A DNA stretch of 64,000 bases from Hymenobacter mellowenesis (GCF_030581005.1 NZ_JAUQSX010000012.1:124001-188000), one strand, 5' to 3'. Positions 9,314 to 17,819 are shown, numbered from the stretch's first letter. A program made the numbers and translations. Notes: generated by a model from the sequence alone, not told the origin.

Positions 9314-10129
9314 ATGCCCACTGATACTTCCGTTGCCCCCGCGCCCCTGGGCACCCTCGTGGTGCTGGGCGGCGGCGACGACGACCCCATGCTGGCCCTG
9401 CTGGCCCGCCTGCTGCCCGACCGCAACGTTCCCATCGAAATCCTCACTACGGCCAGCCGGCGCCAGCCCGCCCGCACCGCCGCCGCCTACGCCCACGCCC
9501 TGCACCAGCAGGGCTGCCCCCACGTGCGCCACCTCCAGGTGGATGAAACCAACCCCGCCGACGACCCCGCCACCCTCACGCGCCTGCGCCGGGCGGCGTT
9601 GGTGTTCATGAGCGGCGGCGACCAGGAGCGCATCACCGAGTTTCTGCTCGGCACTGAGTTTCTGACCATCCTGCGGCACAAATACGCCACCGAGGCCCAT
9701 TTCATCGTGGCCGGCACCAGCGCTGGCGCCTCTGCCATGGCCGAGGTGATGCTGGTGAACGGCCACGGCTGGCGCAGCCTGCTCGGCGGCAATATCGAGG
9801 TGAAGCCCGGCCTGGGCCTGCTGCCCGGCGTGCTACTCGACCAGCACTTTGCCGAGCGCGGCCGCTACCCGCGCCTCATGCACGCCGTGCTGGCCCGGCC
9901 CGAGTTGCTGGGCATCGGCCTGAGCGAAGAAACCGGGCTGGTGGTGCGCGCCGGCCAGCCCGCCGAGGTGTTCGGCGAAGAAGCCGTGGTGGTGGTCGAT
10001 GCCGCCGATGTTACCCACAACAACCTGTTTGATTTGGCCGAAGACCAAGTCATCAGCGGGCACAACCTGCGCCTGCACCTGCTGGTGGCCGGCCAGCAGG
10101 TGGATTTGACCACGCGGAAGGTGAAGTAG
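9314..10129 (+). CDS. Cyanophycinase (peptidase family S51)
   Basis: The 271-residue enzyme would hydrolyse cyanophycin (multi-L-arginyl-poly-L-aspartate) or similar beta-linked aspartyl peptides. The serine nucleophile is Ser136 in VAGTSAGASAM, preceded by FMSGGDQERI and followed by LLGGNIEVKPGLGLLPGVLLDQHF and GIGLSEETGLVV, all S51 cyanophycinase signatures. The ATG at 9314 gives the usual start before LGTLVVLGGGDD; an upstream in-frame start lies next to the repeat at 9243 and is rejected. No cyanophycin synthetase is visible nearby. The stop codon TAG is part of the following palindrome. Confidence 0.9.
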   Translation: MPTDTSVAPAPLGTLVVLGGGDDDPMLALLARLLPDRNVPIEILTTASRRQPARTAAAYAHALHQQGCPHVRHLQVDETNPADDPATLTRLRRAALVFMSGGDQERITEFLLGTEFLTILRHKYATEAHFIVAGTSAGASAMAEVMLVNGHGWRSLLGGNIEVKPGLGLLPGVLLDQHFAERGRYPRLMHAVLARPELLGIGLSEETGLVVRAGQPAEVFGEEAVVVVDAADVTHNNLFDLAEDQVISGHNLRLHLLVAGQQVDLTTRKVK

Positions 10130-10234
10130 TGGGTTGGCGAATGAGTGGGTTGGTGGATTGACGTTGGACCGTAACCTAAATATCGTCACAATTGAAAGTC
10201 AATCCACCAATCCACTCATCCACCAACCCACTAC
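10126..10234. repeat. Palindromic element, GTAGTGGGTTGG family (D1)
   Basis: Two 37-bp arms (10126-10162, 10198-10234) match with about four mismatches and read GTAGTGGGTTGGTGGAT-like sequence inward from each end, around a 35-base AT-richer spacer. The TAG of the left GTAG (10127-10129) is the stop codon of the cyanophycinase gene. The arms contain a short internal repeat unit (GTGGGTTGG, GTGGATTG). Confidence 0.88.
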
Positions 10235-10252
10235 TTGGGCACCAAAGCGCGC

Positions 10253-10260
10253 TACATTTG
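10253..10260 (+). promoter_or_regulatory. Bacteroidota -7 box TACATTTG
   Basis: TACATTTG matches TAnnTTTG exactly and lies 32 bases before the ATG at 10293, immediately downstream of the palindrome. The nearest TTG (10235-10237) is closer than the usual 19-21 spacing. Confidence 0.45.
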
Positions 10261-10292
10261 CGTTAGGGCCGCGTCAATATTTAAGGCAATTC

Positions 10293-11339
10293 ATGCGTAA
10301 TTCTCGTTTGTGGCTGCGGCCGCTGCGTTTCCTGGGGGTTTGGTTGGCGGTGCTCACGTTGTTGCCGTGGGCCTGCACGCGCAAAACGGTATCGTTCAAA
10401 AGCACGCCCGATGAGCCGCTGGCGCTGGTGTCGGACACGCTCACCACTACCGGCGACACCCTCAACGGCAAGCCTTCGCTCAGCACGGCCCGCAAGGCGG
10501 TGCTCACCAAAGAGCAGGAAAAAGCTGCCAAAGACGCCGAGAAAGACGCCCAGCGCAAGTCGAAAAAGAAGAAGAAAAACGTCTTCCTGGGTGAGAAGAT
10601 GAAGAAGGCTTTCGTGAAGACCGGTCCGAAGGGGCGCAACCAGAAAATCACCATTTTCTACTACCTGAAGTACCCCAAGGCGCTTAATGCTTACGCCCCA
10701 GCCTACTATTACTACGACACTAAGAAGCACAAGATTCTGAAGCTGGCGGCTGTGGAGGAAGACGCCTCGCAGCTCAAAATCCTGCACGGCCCCTACAAGG
10801 TGATGCAGAACAACAAGGTGCTCGAATCCGGCTATTATGCCCTCGGCACCCGCCACCTGCGCTGGGAAACCTTCGACAAGAACGGCGTGCTGCTCACCAA
10901 AACCCACTACGAAATGGGTTTCCCGCGCGACGCTAACGTGAGCTACTATGGCGAAGACCGGGGCAAAATCAACGAAATTGTGCCCTACGTGAACGGCAAG
11001 CTCGAAGGCGACTACGCCAAATTCTTCCAGAACGGCCAGCCCGAATGGCGCGGCCAGTTTGAAAACGGCAAGCGCGTGGGCACTTGGACCAAATTCTGGG
11101 GTTTCCGCTCACGTCGGCGCTACGAGTACCAGTACGGCGAATCTGGCTACGACCCCGAGGTGACCGAGCCCGAACTCGTCCGCGAGTACTCGCGCGAGGC
11201 CAAGCTCATCTTCGACAAGGAGAAGAACCTCGATACGCGCAACGAGCCCACCGCCGACCCCAATCCGGCCCGCCGCCCCGGCTACACGCCCCGCACCGTG
11301 CCCAAAGCCGCCCCCAAGGTGACGCCGAAACGGCGGTAA
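10293..11339 (+). CDS. Lipoprotein with MORN/YwqK-type repeats
   Basis: The 348-residue protein begins with a basic N-terminus and a hydrophobic stretch ending LLPWACTRK, consistent with a lipoprotein lipobox. A Lys-rich segment (KSKKKKKNVF) follows. The C-terminal half carries MORN_2/YwqK-type repeats: VNGKLEGDYAKFFQNGQPEW followed by RGQFENGKRVGTWTKFWGF. Such repeats occur in Bacteroidota surface and periplasmic proteins of mostly unknown role. The proline-rich tail (AAPKVTPKRR) looks disordered. Start set at the signal rather than the earlier open frame that runs through the palindrome. Confidence 0.75.
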   Translation: MRNSRLWLRPLRFLGVWLAVLTLLPWACTRKTVSFKSTPDEPLALVSDTLTTTGDTLNGKPSLSTARKAVLTKEQEKAAKDAEKDAQRKSKKKKKNVFLGEKMKKAFVKTGPKGRNQKITIFYYLKYPKALNAYAPAYYYYDTKKHKILKLAAVEEDASQLKILHGPYKVMQNNKVLESGYYALGTRHLRWETFDKNGVLLTKTHYEMGFPRDANVSYYGEDRGKINEIVPYVNGKLEGDYAKFFQNGQPEWRGQFENGKRVGTWTKFWGFRSRRRYEYQYGESGYDPEVTEPELVREYSREAKLIFDKEKNLDTRNEPTADPNPARRPGYTPRTVPKAAPKVTPKRR

Positions 11340-11387
11340 CTGGTTGGCAGGAGGCGTAGTGAGAGCAGTTCGGAAAGAATAAACGCT

Positions 11388-11478
11388 ATGTCGAGCTTGC
11401 CGAGACATCTCGTGTGCCACCACTAATCCTGTCGATTGGATTAATGTTGCACGCGAGATGTTTCGGCAAGCTCGACAT
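11388..11478. repeat. Palindromic element, TCGAGCTTGCCG variant (A)
   Basis: Arms 11388-11429 and 11438-11478 read ATGTCGAGCTTGCCGA inward and meet at an 8-base loop (TGTCGATT). The interior (GCATCTCG-type block, CCACTAATCC) is homologous to the element at 9147-9243 on the opposite strand. It lies between the 3' ends of the MORN lipoprotein gene and yraN, which converge. Confidence 0.9.
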
Positions 11479-11508
11479 GACCGTTCTAGAGCTTATTAAA
11501 CCGTCTCA

Positions 11509-11868
11509 TTAATAAAACGCATCCTCAAAATGCTCGATGCGGAAGCCCTGGCTGAGCAGTGTCAGGGCCACGATGTCGAAGCGGATGTCGCCGCGCCAAT
11601 CCAGCTCTTCCTGCAGATGCGTGGCCGCGAGGCGGAACAACTCCTTTTTGCGGGCCGAGACGAAGGTTTCCGGCGTGCCGTATTGACCCGAAGAACGGGT
11701 TTTCACTTCGGCAAACACTAGCAATTCATTGCCGCGCCGCAGCACAAGGTCGACCTCGGCGCGGCCGTGGCGGTAGCTGCGGGCCAGCACCTCGTAGCCG
11801 CGGGCCACAAAATAGTCGGCGGCGGCCGTTTCGCCAGCTTGTCCTAGGTCGTGGGGGGCGTGGGCCAT
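11509..11868 (-). CDS. YraN family (UPF0102) putative endonuclease
   Basis: The 119-residue protein has the restriction-endonuclease-like YraN fold: GQAGETAAADYFVARGYEVL at the N-terminus, RAEVDLVLRRG and VFAEVKTRSS supplying the D...E-x-K active-site pattern, and FDIVAL near the end. Size fits the family, which is associated with DNA processing, but substrate and role are not established. It is transcribed divergently from lipB. Confidence 0.88.
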   Translation of the reverse strand: MAHAPHDLGQAGETAAADYFVARGYEVLARSYRHGRAEVDLVLRRGNELLVFAEVKTRSSGQYGTPETFVSARKKELFRLAATHLQEELDWRGDIRFDIVALTLLSQGFRIEHFEDAFY

Positions 11869-11964
11869 GAGCAAGAGTGGGAGAGGGCGCCGGCTGGCCA
11901 AAACCAGCCGCACGGTACGCAAGCTAGCTGCCGGACGGCGTAAGCCAAAGCCTACGGCGGTTAG

Positions 11965-11972
11965 TACCTTTG
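11965..11972 (+). promoter_or_regulatory. Bacteroidota -7 box TACCTTTG for lipB
   Basis: TACCTTTG lies 25 bases before the lipB ATG in the lipB-yraN divergent region. It matches TAnnTTTG exactly; the -33 region is weak. Confidence 0.5.
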
Positions 11973-11997
11973 TGTCCCGTTTCATCAACCCTCGCTC

Positions 11998-12828
11998 ATG
12001 GCTTCCCTCGCCGAACCAACTTCCGCGCCGCTGCTCGACGCCCGACTGCCCGCTGGCCCGGTACCCAACCGGACGCTGCAGGTGCAGCGCCTCGGTCTGG
12101 TGGAGTACGTGCCCACCTGGGAGATGCAGGAAGAGCTGATGGCCGCCACGCTGGCCATCAAAACCCTGAACCGCCAGGCCGAAACCACCGGCGCCGCGCC
12201 GCTGCCCACGCCCAACCACCTGCTCCTTTGCGAGCACCCGCACACCTACACGCTGGGCAAAAGCGGCAAGCCCGAGCACCTGCTGCTCGACGACGAGGCC
12301 CTGACTGCGCACCACGCCAGCTTTCACCGCATTAACCGGGGCGGCGACATCACCTACCACGGTCCCGGCCAGCTGGTGGGCTACCCCATCCTCGACCTCG
12401 ACAATTTCCGCAACGACATCCACTGGTACCTGCGCACCCTGGAAGAGGCCGTCATCCGCACTCTGGCCGAATACGGGCTGAATGCCGGCCGCATCGCTGG
12501 CCTCACCGGCGTGTGGCTCGACTGGGAAGAAGGCGCGCCCAACCCGCGCAAAATCTGCGCCCTCGGCGTAAAGTGCAGCCGCTGGGTGACTTTGCATGGC
12601 TTCGCCCTGAACGTGAACCCCGACCTTTCGTACTTCGGCCACATCGTGCCCTGCGGCATCACCGACAAGGCTGTGACCTCGCTGGCCCAGGAACTGGGCG
12701 CCGCGCCGGCGGTGTCGGTAGGGGAAGTGCAGGAGCGCCTGCTGCGCCACCTCACAGACCTATTGGCCGCGGCCGGGCCGTCTGCCTCTCCAACCTCATC
12801 TACCTCCAGCCTCAACGTTCCCTCGTGA
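11998..12828 (+). CDS. lipB: Octanoyltransferase LipB
   Basis: The 276-residue enzyme moves octanoyl from octanoyl-ACP to lipoyl-dependent proteins, the first step of endogenous lipoate synthesis. Signatures are RINRGGDITYHGPGQLVGYP (112-130), Lys185 in PRKICALGVKCSRW, HGFALNVNPDL, and Cys219 in IVPCGITDKAVTS, giving the Cys/Lys catalytic pair. There is a non-conserved 25-residue lead and a Ser/Thr-rich tail (about 260-276). The stop TGA overlaps the GTG start of the next gene, implying translational coupling. lipA is not in the window. Confidence 0.95.
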   Translation: MASLAEPTSAPLLDARLPAGPVPNRTLQVQRLGLVEYVPTWEMQEELMAATLAIKTLNRQAETTGAAPLPTPNHLLLCEHPHTYTLGKSGKPEHLLLDDEALTAHHASFHRINRGGDITYHGPGQLVGYPILDLDNFRNDIHWYLRTLEEAVIRTLAEYGLNAGRIAGLTGVWLDWEEGAPNPRKICALGVKCSRWVTLHGFALNVNPDLSYFGHIVPCGITDKAVTSLAQELGAAPAVSVGEVQERLLRHLTDLLAAAGPSASPTSSTSSLNVPS

Positions 12829-13241
12829 AACAAGATATCCCCTTCGACCCCGTGGAAGGCGTCTCGGTTGCCGTCATCCCCGACGAGCAGGCCCTGACGC
12901 CCGAAGGCCAGCCCTTCTGGCAAGTGTACTTGCTCAACCACAATGCCTTTCCCCTCGAAAACGTCATCATCAACGCCAAGGGCTACGGCGAGCAGCCCGA
13001 CGGCGAGAAGGTGCAAACGTCCACCCTGCGCTACCTCTTCGAGGAAGTGCCGGCCCACACCGCCGTGCCCGTTGAGTCCATCGACCCGGCCGTGTTTCAC
13101 CTCAACAACCAGTATTGGGTGAGCTACTACCGCGGCGCGCAGATTTTCGACAAAAAATTTGTGTTCGTGCCCGATTCCATTGTGCCCGACAACCTTATTC
13201 ACATTGCCCTACTCAACCGCCAGGGCGTTTTGCACAGCTAA
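12825..13241 (+). CDS. Conserved hypothetical protein overlapping lipB
   Basis: This 138-residue soluble protein starts with a GTG (12825) that shares four bases with the lipB stop (GTGA). It reads VKQDIPFDPVEGVSVAVIPDE and later NAFPLENVIINAKGYGE, YLFEEVPAHTAVPVESIDP and FHLNNQYWVSYYRGAQIFDKK. There is no signal peptide or membrane segment; a beta-rich domain is likely. No family was recognised. The overlap suggests co-expression with lipB, but nothing in the sequence ties it to lipoate. Confidence 0.7.
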   Translation: MKQDIPFDPVEGVSVAVIPDEQALTPEGQPFWQVYLLNHNAFPLENVIINAKGYGEQPDGEKVQTSTLRYLFEEVPAHTAVPVESIDPAVFHLNNQYWVSYYRGAQIFDKKFVFVPDSIVPDNLIHIALLNRQGVLHS

Positions 13242-13262
13242 TTCCGTTTCTGCCTTTGCGCT

Positions 13263-13297
13263 GGTGACTGCTTCAGTCACCGGCATTGCTTATGCCG
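13263..13297 (+). other. Two tandem short hairpins upstream of the sugar-phosphate transferase gene
   Basis: GGTGACTG-ctt-CAGTCACC (13263-13281) is directly followed by CGGCAT-tgctt-ATGCCG (13281-13297), ending 13 bases before the ATG at 13311. Neither has a T run, so they are not ordinary terminators; they would fold in the leader of the next mRNA. Confidence 0.5.
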
Positions 13298-13310
13298 TAA
13301 CCTGTTGTCT

Positions 13311-14393
13311 ATGAATCATACTGATATTGCCCTGAGCTTGTCCTGGATGTGGGCGTTGCTGGTGTCGCTCTTCGCGGTGCCGTCCATCATCTACATCGCT
13401 CACCTCAAAAACATGCTTGATACCCCCAACGGGCGCACCGTGCACCAGTCGCTCACGCCGCGGCTGGGGGGCGTGGCCGTGTTTGCCGGATTCATGTCGG
13501 CCCTCACCATCTTCGCACCGCTCGAAAATGGCGTGAAGGAACTGCTGGCCGGCTGCATCATCCTGTTTTTTGTGGGCCTGAAGGACGACCTAGTGGGCAT
13601 GTCGGTGGCCAAAAAGTTCGTCGGTCAACTTCTCGCCACCGGCATCGTGATGGTAATGGCCGATGTGCGCATCACCAGCTTTCAGGGCATCCTGGGCATC
13701 GGCACGCTGCCCATTGGCGTCAGCTACGCCTTCACGCTTGGCGTCATTGTTGGCATCACCAACGCCATAAATCTCATCGACGGCCTTGATGGCTTGGCCG
13801 GCACCATCGTGTCCATCATCTGCAGCACGTTTGGCTACTACTTCTACGCCTACGGCGGCCCCGGTTTCGGCAATTACGTGTACGTAGCGGTGTGCCTGGT
13901 AGGCGGCCTGTTCGGTTTTCTGCGCTACAACTTCCACCGGGCTCCCATTTTCATGGGTGACACCGGTTCGCTGGTGTGTGGCTTTATCGTGTCGGTACTA
14001 GCCATTCAGTTCATCGAAATGGGGCTGCACGTGGGGCAGCCGTTTGCTTCCGCTTCGCCTTCGGTAGCGGTGGGCATTCTATTTGTGCCTTTATTCGATA
14101 CCCTGCGGGTTTTTTCGCTGCGCATGCTGGCCGGCAAGTCGCCCTTCTCGCCCGACAAGAACCACATTCACCACCGCATTCTGGCCATGGGCTTCCAGCA
14201 AATCAGCACCGTGCTGCTGCTGGGCCTGCTCAACATTCTGGTTATCCTGTTCGTCATCCGCTTCGCCTACCTCGGCAACACCATCCTCATTGCCGCGCTG
14301 GCCGTATTTTCCGCCCTGCTCAGCATCTTCTTCGGCGTGTATCAAAGCCGGATTTCCCGTCGCCAGCTCGCCGCCGCCCAAAACGGCAATTAG
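13311..14393 (+). CDS. MraY/WecA-family undecaprenyl-phosphate sugar-1-phosphate transferase
   Basis: The 360-residue polytopic membrane enzyme would transfer a UDP-sugar's sugar-1-phosphate to undecaprenyl phosphate, beginning an O-antigen, capsule or other glycan. Signatures in order: GRTVHQSLTPRLGGVAVF, the metal-binding FFVGLKDDL (Asp92, Asp93), TNAINLIDGLDGLAG (about 150-164), FMGDTGSL, and the DKNHIHHRIL histidine motif typical of WecA and not of MraY. About 11 membrane helices can be seen. The next gene starts six bases after the stop. No mur genes are nearby, which supports the WecA-like reading. Confidence 0.88.
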   Translation: MNHTDIALSLSWMWALLVSLFAVPSIIYIAHLKNMLDTPNGRTVHQSLTPRLGGVAVFAGFMSALTIFAPLENGVKELLAGCIILFFVGLKDDLVGMSVAKKFVGQLLATGIVMVMADVRITSFQGILGIGTLPIGVSYAFTLGVIVGITNAINLIDGLDGLAGTIVSIICSTFGYYFYAYGGPGFGNYVYVAVCLVGGLFGFLRYNFHRAPIFMGDTGSLVCGFIVSVLAIQFIEMGLHVGQPFASASPSVAVGILFVPLFDTLRVFSLRMLAGKSPFSPDKNHIHHRILAMGFQQISTVLLLGLLNILVILFVIRFAYLGNTILIAALAVFSALLSIFFGVYQSRISRRQLAAAQNGN

Positions 14394-14399
14394 CCCCTT

Positions 14400-15593
14400 A
14401 TGGCCACGCGCGGCGCATTTCGGTGGGTTTGGCTACTGCTCTGCAGCTTCGGGCTTGCGCTGCCCGGCAGCCTGCGCCCCGCCCACGCCAGCGAATACAA
14501 GCAGTTGCCTCCGGCCTCGCCCACGTCCCTCTCCTCCGATTGGCTGATTCACGACGCGGCGCGCAATCGGCTAATTTTCTATCTGCCCGGCTACCACCTG
14601 CCCGCCCACGCCTACTACCAATGGGTGCGGCTCAGCCACAGCCAGCCGTTTCCGCTCTCGTTTGCCGCGCAGCCTGGGCTGAGCTTGTTTATCGATAACC
14701 AGCTGGTTTTCACGGCGCGCACTGCCACCACCTACTTCCTCGACCTGGCCCACCTGCTGCCTGCCCAGCTGCCGGTGGGCTCGCACCTGCTCGCCGTCTG
14801 GCAGCCCGATGGCTACCCAGCGCTCACCTCCTTCTCCAGCTTGAGCGCCAGCGCGTCGGCCCCCGGTCAGGCTATTTCCAAAGTAGTGCAGGCGGCCCAG
14901 CCCCGGCTGCCCGGCCCGCAGGGCCAGAACGTGTACTTGGGCTTTTTGCTGGTGCTCGGCCTCTCGTACGGCGCCGTGCGCACCACTTACCAGCCCGGCC
15001 TGGCCCGTATTTTTCAGATTGAGGAGCTGTTCGGCAACGGCAGCGACCAACAGGCATTCTTGGCCAAGCCGGCCTTTTCGCTGCTCAACCTGTTGCTGGT
15101 GCTGCTGTTCGCGCTGTCGTTTGCGCTCCTCCTCACCGCCATTCACACCGACCTGCAGAACCTGCCCCTGCTGCGCCGCTTCTTCAACGTGCCCGAAACC
15201 GCCATCGTGGCGCGGGTACTGCTCTATACGGCCATCATCACCGCCTTCGTATTCGGCAAATACCTCTACGTAGGCATCTTGGGCTATACTTTCGGCTTGC
15301 AGCCACTGGTCGATATACAATACCGGGAGTTTCTACGCACCACCTTGCTGGCGGGGTTGGTACTGCCCGTTGTGCTCCTGCTCTACCTGAGCCTCAACAG
15401 CGGCCATCCGCGCACAGTGGCCTGGGCGGCCAGCGCCGCCATTGCGTTGGTATTGGTCGGCACGGTGCTGCGGGTGGGGCGCACCCTGCACCAGCACGCG
15501 TCGCTGATGAATCTGCATTTGTTTGCCTACCTTTGTGCCACTGAAGTACTGCCTTTACTGGTTTTACTTAAACTTATTGTTTTTACGTACTGA
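14400..15593 (+). CDS. DUF4271 membrane protein
   Basis: The 397-residue protein has a signal peptide, an extracytoplasmic beta-rich region (about 30-165) and a C-terminal block of roughly six to eight membrane helices (from VYLGFLLVLGLSYGAV onward) ending LLVLLKLIVFTY. This matches DUF4271 proteins of Bacteroidota. In this phylum DUF4271 genes are commonly found directly before hemD, as here. Its role is unknown. It probably forms a transcription unit with the preceding transferase gene (six-base gap) and perhaps with hemD (76-base gap). Confidence 0.8.
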   Translation: MATRGAFRWVWLLLCSFGLALPGSLRPAHASEYKQLPPASPTSLSSDWLIHDAARNRLIFYLPGYHLPAHAYYQWVRLSHSQPFPLSFAAQPGLSLFIDNQLVFTARTATTYFLDLAHLLPAQLPVGSHLLAVWQPDGYPALTSFSSLSASASAPGQAISKVVQAAQPRLPGPQGQNVYLGFLLVLGLSYGAVRTTYQPGLARIFQIEELFGNGSDQQAFLAKPAFSLLNLLLVLLFALSFALLLTAIHTDLQNLPLLRRFFNVPETAIVARVLLYTAIITAFVFGKYLYVGILGYTFGLQPLVDIQYREFLRTTLLAGLVLPVVLLLYLSLNSGHPRTVAWAASAAIALVLVGTVLRVGRTLHQHASLMNLHLFAYLCATEVLPLLVLLKLIVFTY

Positions 15594-15669
15594 TTAGCAC
15601 CGCTCTGCGGCCTGCGCTTTTTTCATTTACTTACTCTTATTGTCCTAATACTACTCTTTTTCTTCCTGT

Positions 15670-16500
15670 ATGGCCGAGAGTGCAGAAAAGCCGGGCACAG
15701 GCCGGCATGCCAAACGCATCAGTAGCATCCTGGTTACCCAGCCGAAACCCACCAACGATGTTTCTCCCTATTTCTCCATTGCCGAGAAATACGGCATCAA
15801 AGTGGATTTTCGCGAGTTCATCGATGTGCAGCCCGTATCCTACAAGGATTTTCGGCGCGAAAAAATAAATATTCTGGAATACACGGCCGTCATCTTCACG
15901 AGCCGCAACGCCGTCGACCATTTCTTCCGCATCTGCCAGGAAGCGAAGTTAGAAATGCCGGCGGAAATGAAGTATTTCTGCATTTCCGAGCAGACGGCCA
16001 ACTACTTGCAGAAGTACATTGTGCTGCGCAAGCGCAAGCTGTTTGTGGGCGAGCGCACGGCGGCCGACTTGTTCGAGGTCATCAAGAAGCACAAAGGCGA
16101 GAAGTTTCTCTATCCCTGCTCCGACATTCGGAAGGACGACCTTCCCGTGTTCATGCGGGCCAACAACCTCAAGTTTTCCGAGGCAGTTATCTACCGCACC
16201 GTGGCCAGCGACCTGTCTGACCTCGCGGAGGTGAAGTACGATTGCATCGCATTTTTCAGCCCTTCCGGCATCAGCTCGCTTTTCATCAACTTCCCCGATT
16301 TCGTGCAGGATGGCACCCGCATTGCTGCTTTTGGGCCCACCACGGCCAAAGCCGTCATCGACGCCGGCCTCATCCTCGACATTGAAGCGCCCCACCCCAA
16401 CGCCCCATCCATGACCGGAGCCATCGAGGCCTACATTCGTCGGCATGCCCAGCCCGATGTAGGCAAGAGTAGTACTAAAAATACCAAACCCGACGCCTGA
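15670..16500 (+). CDS. hemD: Uroporphyrinogen-III synthase
   Basis: The 276-residue enzyme closes and inverts hydroxymethylbilane to uroporphyrinogen III in heme synthesis. It shows the HemD two-lobe pattern: ISSILVTQPKP at the start of lobe 1, YTAVIFTSRNAVDHFF, then FLYPCSDIRKDDLP, EAVIYRTVASD, YDCIAFFSPSGISSLF and RIAAFGPTTAKAVIDAG. Family sequence identity is low, but this motif series and the DUF4271 neighbour support the call. A strong intrinsic terminator follows the stop. Confidence 0.92.
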   Translation: MAESAEKPGTGRHAKRISSILVTQPKPTNDVSPYFSIAEKYGIKVDFREFIDVQPVSYKDFRREKINILEYTAVIFTSRNAVDHFFRICQEAKLEMPAEMKYFCISEQTANYLQKYIVLRKRKLFVGERTAADLFEVIKKHKGEKFLYPCSDIRKDDLPVFMRANNLKFSEAVIYRTVASDLSDLAEVKYDCIAFFSPSGISSLFINFPDFVQDGTRIAAFGPTTAKAVIDAGLILDIEAPHPNAPSMTGAIEAYIRRHAQPDVGKSSTKNTKPDA

Positions 16501-16516
16501 TAAGGGTAAAAGGTTG

Positions 16517-16550
16517 AAAACCGGAGCAACACCCTTGCGCCGGTTTTTTT
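16517..16550 (+). terminator. Intrinsic terminator after hemD
   Basis: A 13-bp stem with one mismatch, AAAACCGGAGCAA against TTGCGCCGGTTTT, loop CACCC, runs straight into eight to nine Ts. It separates hemD from the T9SS operon. Confidence 0.85.
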
Positions 16551-16581
16551 TGGTTGAATTTTTTGAAGCCGGTTTTTGCCT

Positions 16582-16589
16582 TACATTTG
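16582..16589 (+). promoter_or_regulatory. Bacteroidota -7 box TACATTTG for porP
   Basis: TACATTTG lies 75 bases before the porP ATG, after the hemD terminator. TTG triplets at 16554 and 16563 flank the ideal -33 distance, but neither is exactly spaced. Confidence 0.45.
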
Positions 16590-16664
16590 GAAGCTATTCT
16601 TCCATTCGCAACACCCACCACCCCCACCTCCCTCTTCTTCACCCGTTACCACCACACCTGTCCT

Positions 16665-17660
16665 ATGAAAGGAACGTTACTCGCGACCCTGCTCTTCACG
16701 GCCGCGGCCGGTTCGGCGTATGCCCAACAGCAGCCCCAGTTCACCCACTACGGTTTTAATGGCATGGCTCTGAATCCGGCGTATGCCGGCATCAAAGGGC
16801 AAGGCGAGGTGACCCTCATCGGCCGTTACCAGTACTTCAACTACGGCAACTTCGGCGATGCCAACGGTTCGCCCCGTACGGGCCTGATTTCCGCTTCGCT
16901 CCCCATTCTGGCCACCGGTGGCGGCGTGGGCGCCGTGGTGTACTACGACGTGCTCGGCCAGTCGAAAATGACCAACGCTGCGCTTTCTTACTCGCAGCAC
17001 ATCAAGCTGGGTTCAGGCAAGCTAGGCATCGGTCTGCAAGGCACCTATACCTACCTGAGCAAAGGAACCTATATCGCCCTCGACAAAGACGACGTGAACG
17101 TGCCCAGCGGCGCCTCCGACAGCAAGTTCGATGCAGGCGTGGGCTTGTGGTACGAGTCGCCCAAGTTCTACGCAGGTCTGAGCATGAATAACCTGCTGCG
17201 TTCGCAGTACACGTTCAAGAGCGCCGGCACCGCCGGTACGCCCAACCAATACATCGCCGAGAACCACGCCTATTTTACCGCCGGCTACAATATCGATGCC
17301 TCGTCGTCCGTTGTGGTGACGCCTATGGTATTGGTGAAATCCGTATTGCCGGGTGACTTTTCCAGCAGCAACAAATTTAATAACTCTAAGAACTACTCCT
17401 TTGAGGGTGGTGTTCGGGCGACTATCGACGACAAATATTGGATAGGTGCCAACTACCGGACCGAGGAATCCGTTTCGGGCCTGTTGGGCATCAGCTTTGC
17501 TAAGGACAACGCCGTCCGTCTGGGCTACGCCTTCGACTTTATTGCCTTCAACCAAGATGCGCGCGCTTTCAGCTCGCATGAGATTATGCTCTCCTACCGC
17601 TTGCCCAAGCCGGCTTCTAATATTCGCCCGGCTATCCGCACGCCCCGTTACAGCTTCTAA
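16665..17660 (+). CDS. porP: Type IX secretion membrane protein PorP/SprF family
   Basis: The 331-residue outer-membrane beta-barrel belongs to the PorP/SprF family of T9SS accessory proteins. It has a signal peptide (GSAYAQ) followed by the family hallmark QQPQFTHYGFNGMALNPAYAG, then YQYFNYGNFGDANGSPRTG and a barrel that ends IMLSYRLPKPASN. Location directly upstream of gldK, L, M and N is the classical PorP arrangement. PorP-type proteins associate with the T9SS trans-envelope complex. The ATG at 16665 is the one that yields the signal peptide. Confidence 0.93.
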   Translation: MKGTLLATLLFTAAAGSAYAQQQPQFTHYGFNGMALNPAYAGIKGQGEVTLIGRYQYFNYGNFGDANGSPRTGLISASLPILATGGGVGAVVYYDVLGQSKMTNAALSYSQHIKLGSGKLGIGLQGTYTYLSKGTYIALDKDDVNVPSGASDSKFDAGVGLWYESPKFYAGLSMNNLLRSQYTFKSAGTAGTPNQYIAENHAYFTAGYNIDASSSVVVTPMVLVKSVLPGDFSSSNKFNNSKNYSFEGGVRATIDDKYWIGANYRTEESVSGLLGISFAKDNAVRLGYAFDFIAFNQDARAFSSHEIMLSYRLPKPASNIRPAIRTPRYSF

Positions 17661-17695
17661 TTGTCATATTCCTCGTTCGGCACCCAGAATGAGCA

Positions 17696-17722
17696 TTATC
17701 CTAATCAAGTTAGGATAAATTT
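17696..17722 (+). terminator. Hairpin after porP
   Basis: A 9-bp stem TTATCCTAA / TTAGGATAA with loop TCAAG is followed by ATTTTAGG. The stem is AT-rich and the T run short, so it may act as a weak terminator, letting some transcription continue into gldK. Confidence 0.5.
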
Positions 17723-17819
17723 TAGGCGGCTTCGCAAGATATAATAAGGATTAACCGAGTTATTTACGCTATCCAGCGTGTTTGCCCTGAATTTGGTCGT
17801 GTGCAGTAAAGTTTAAGTA

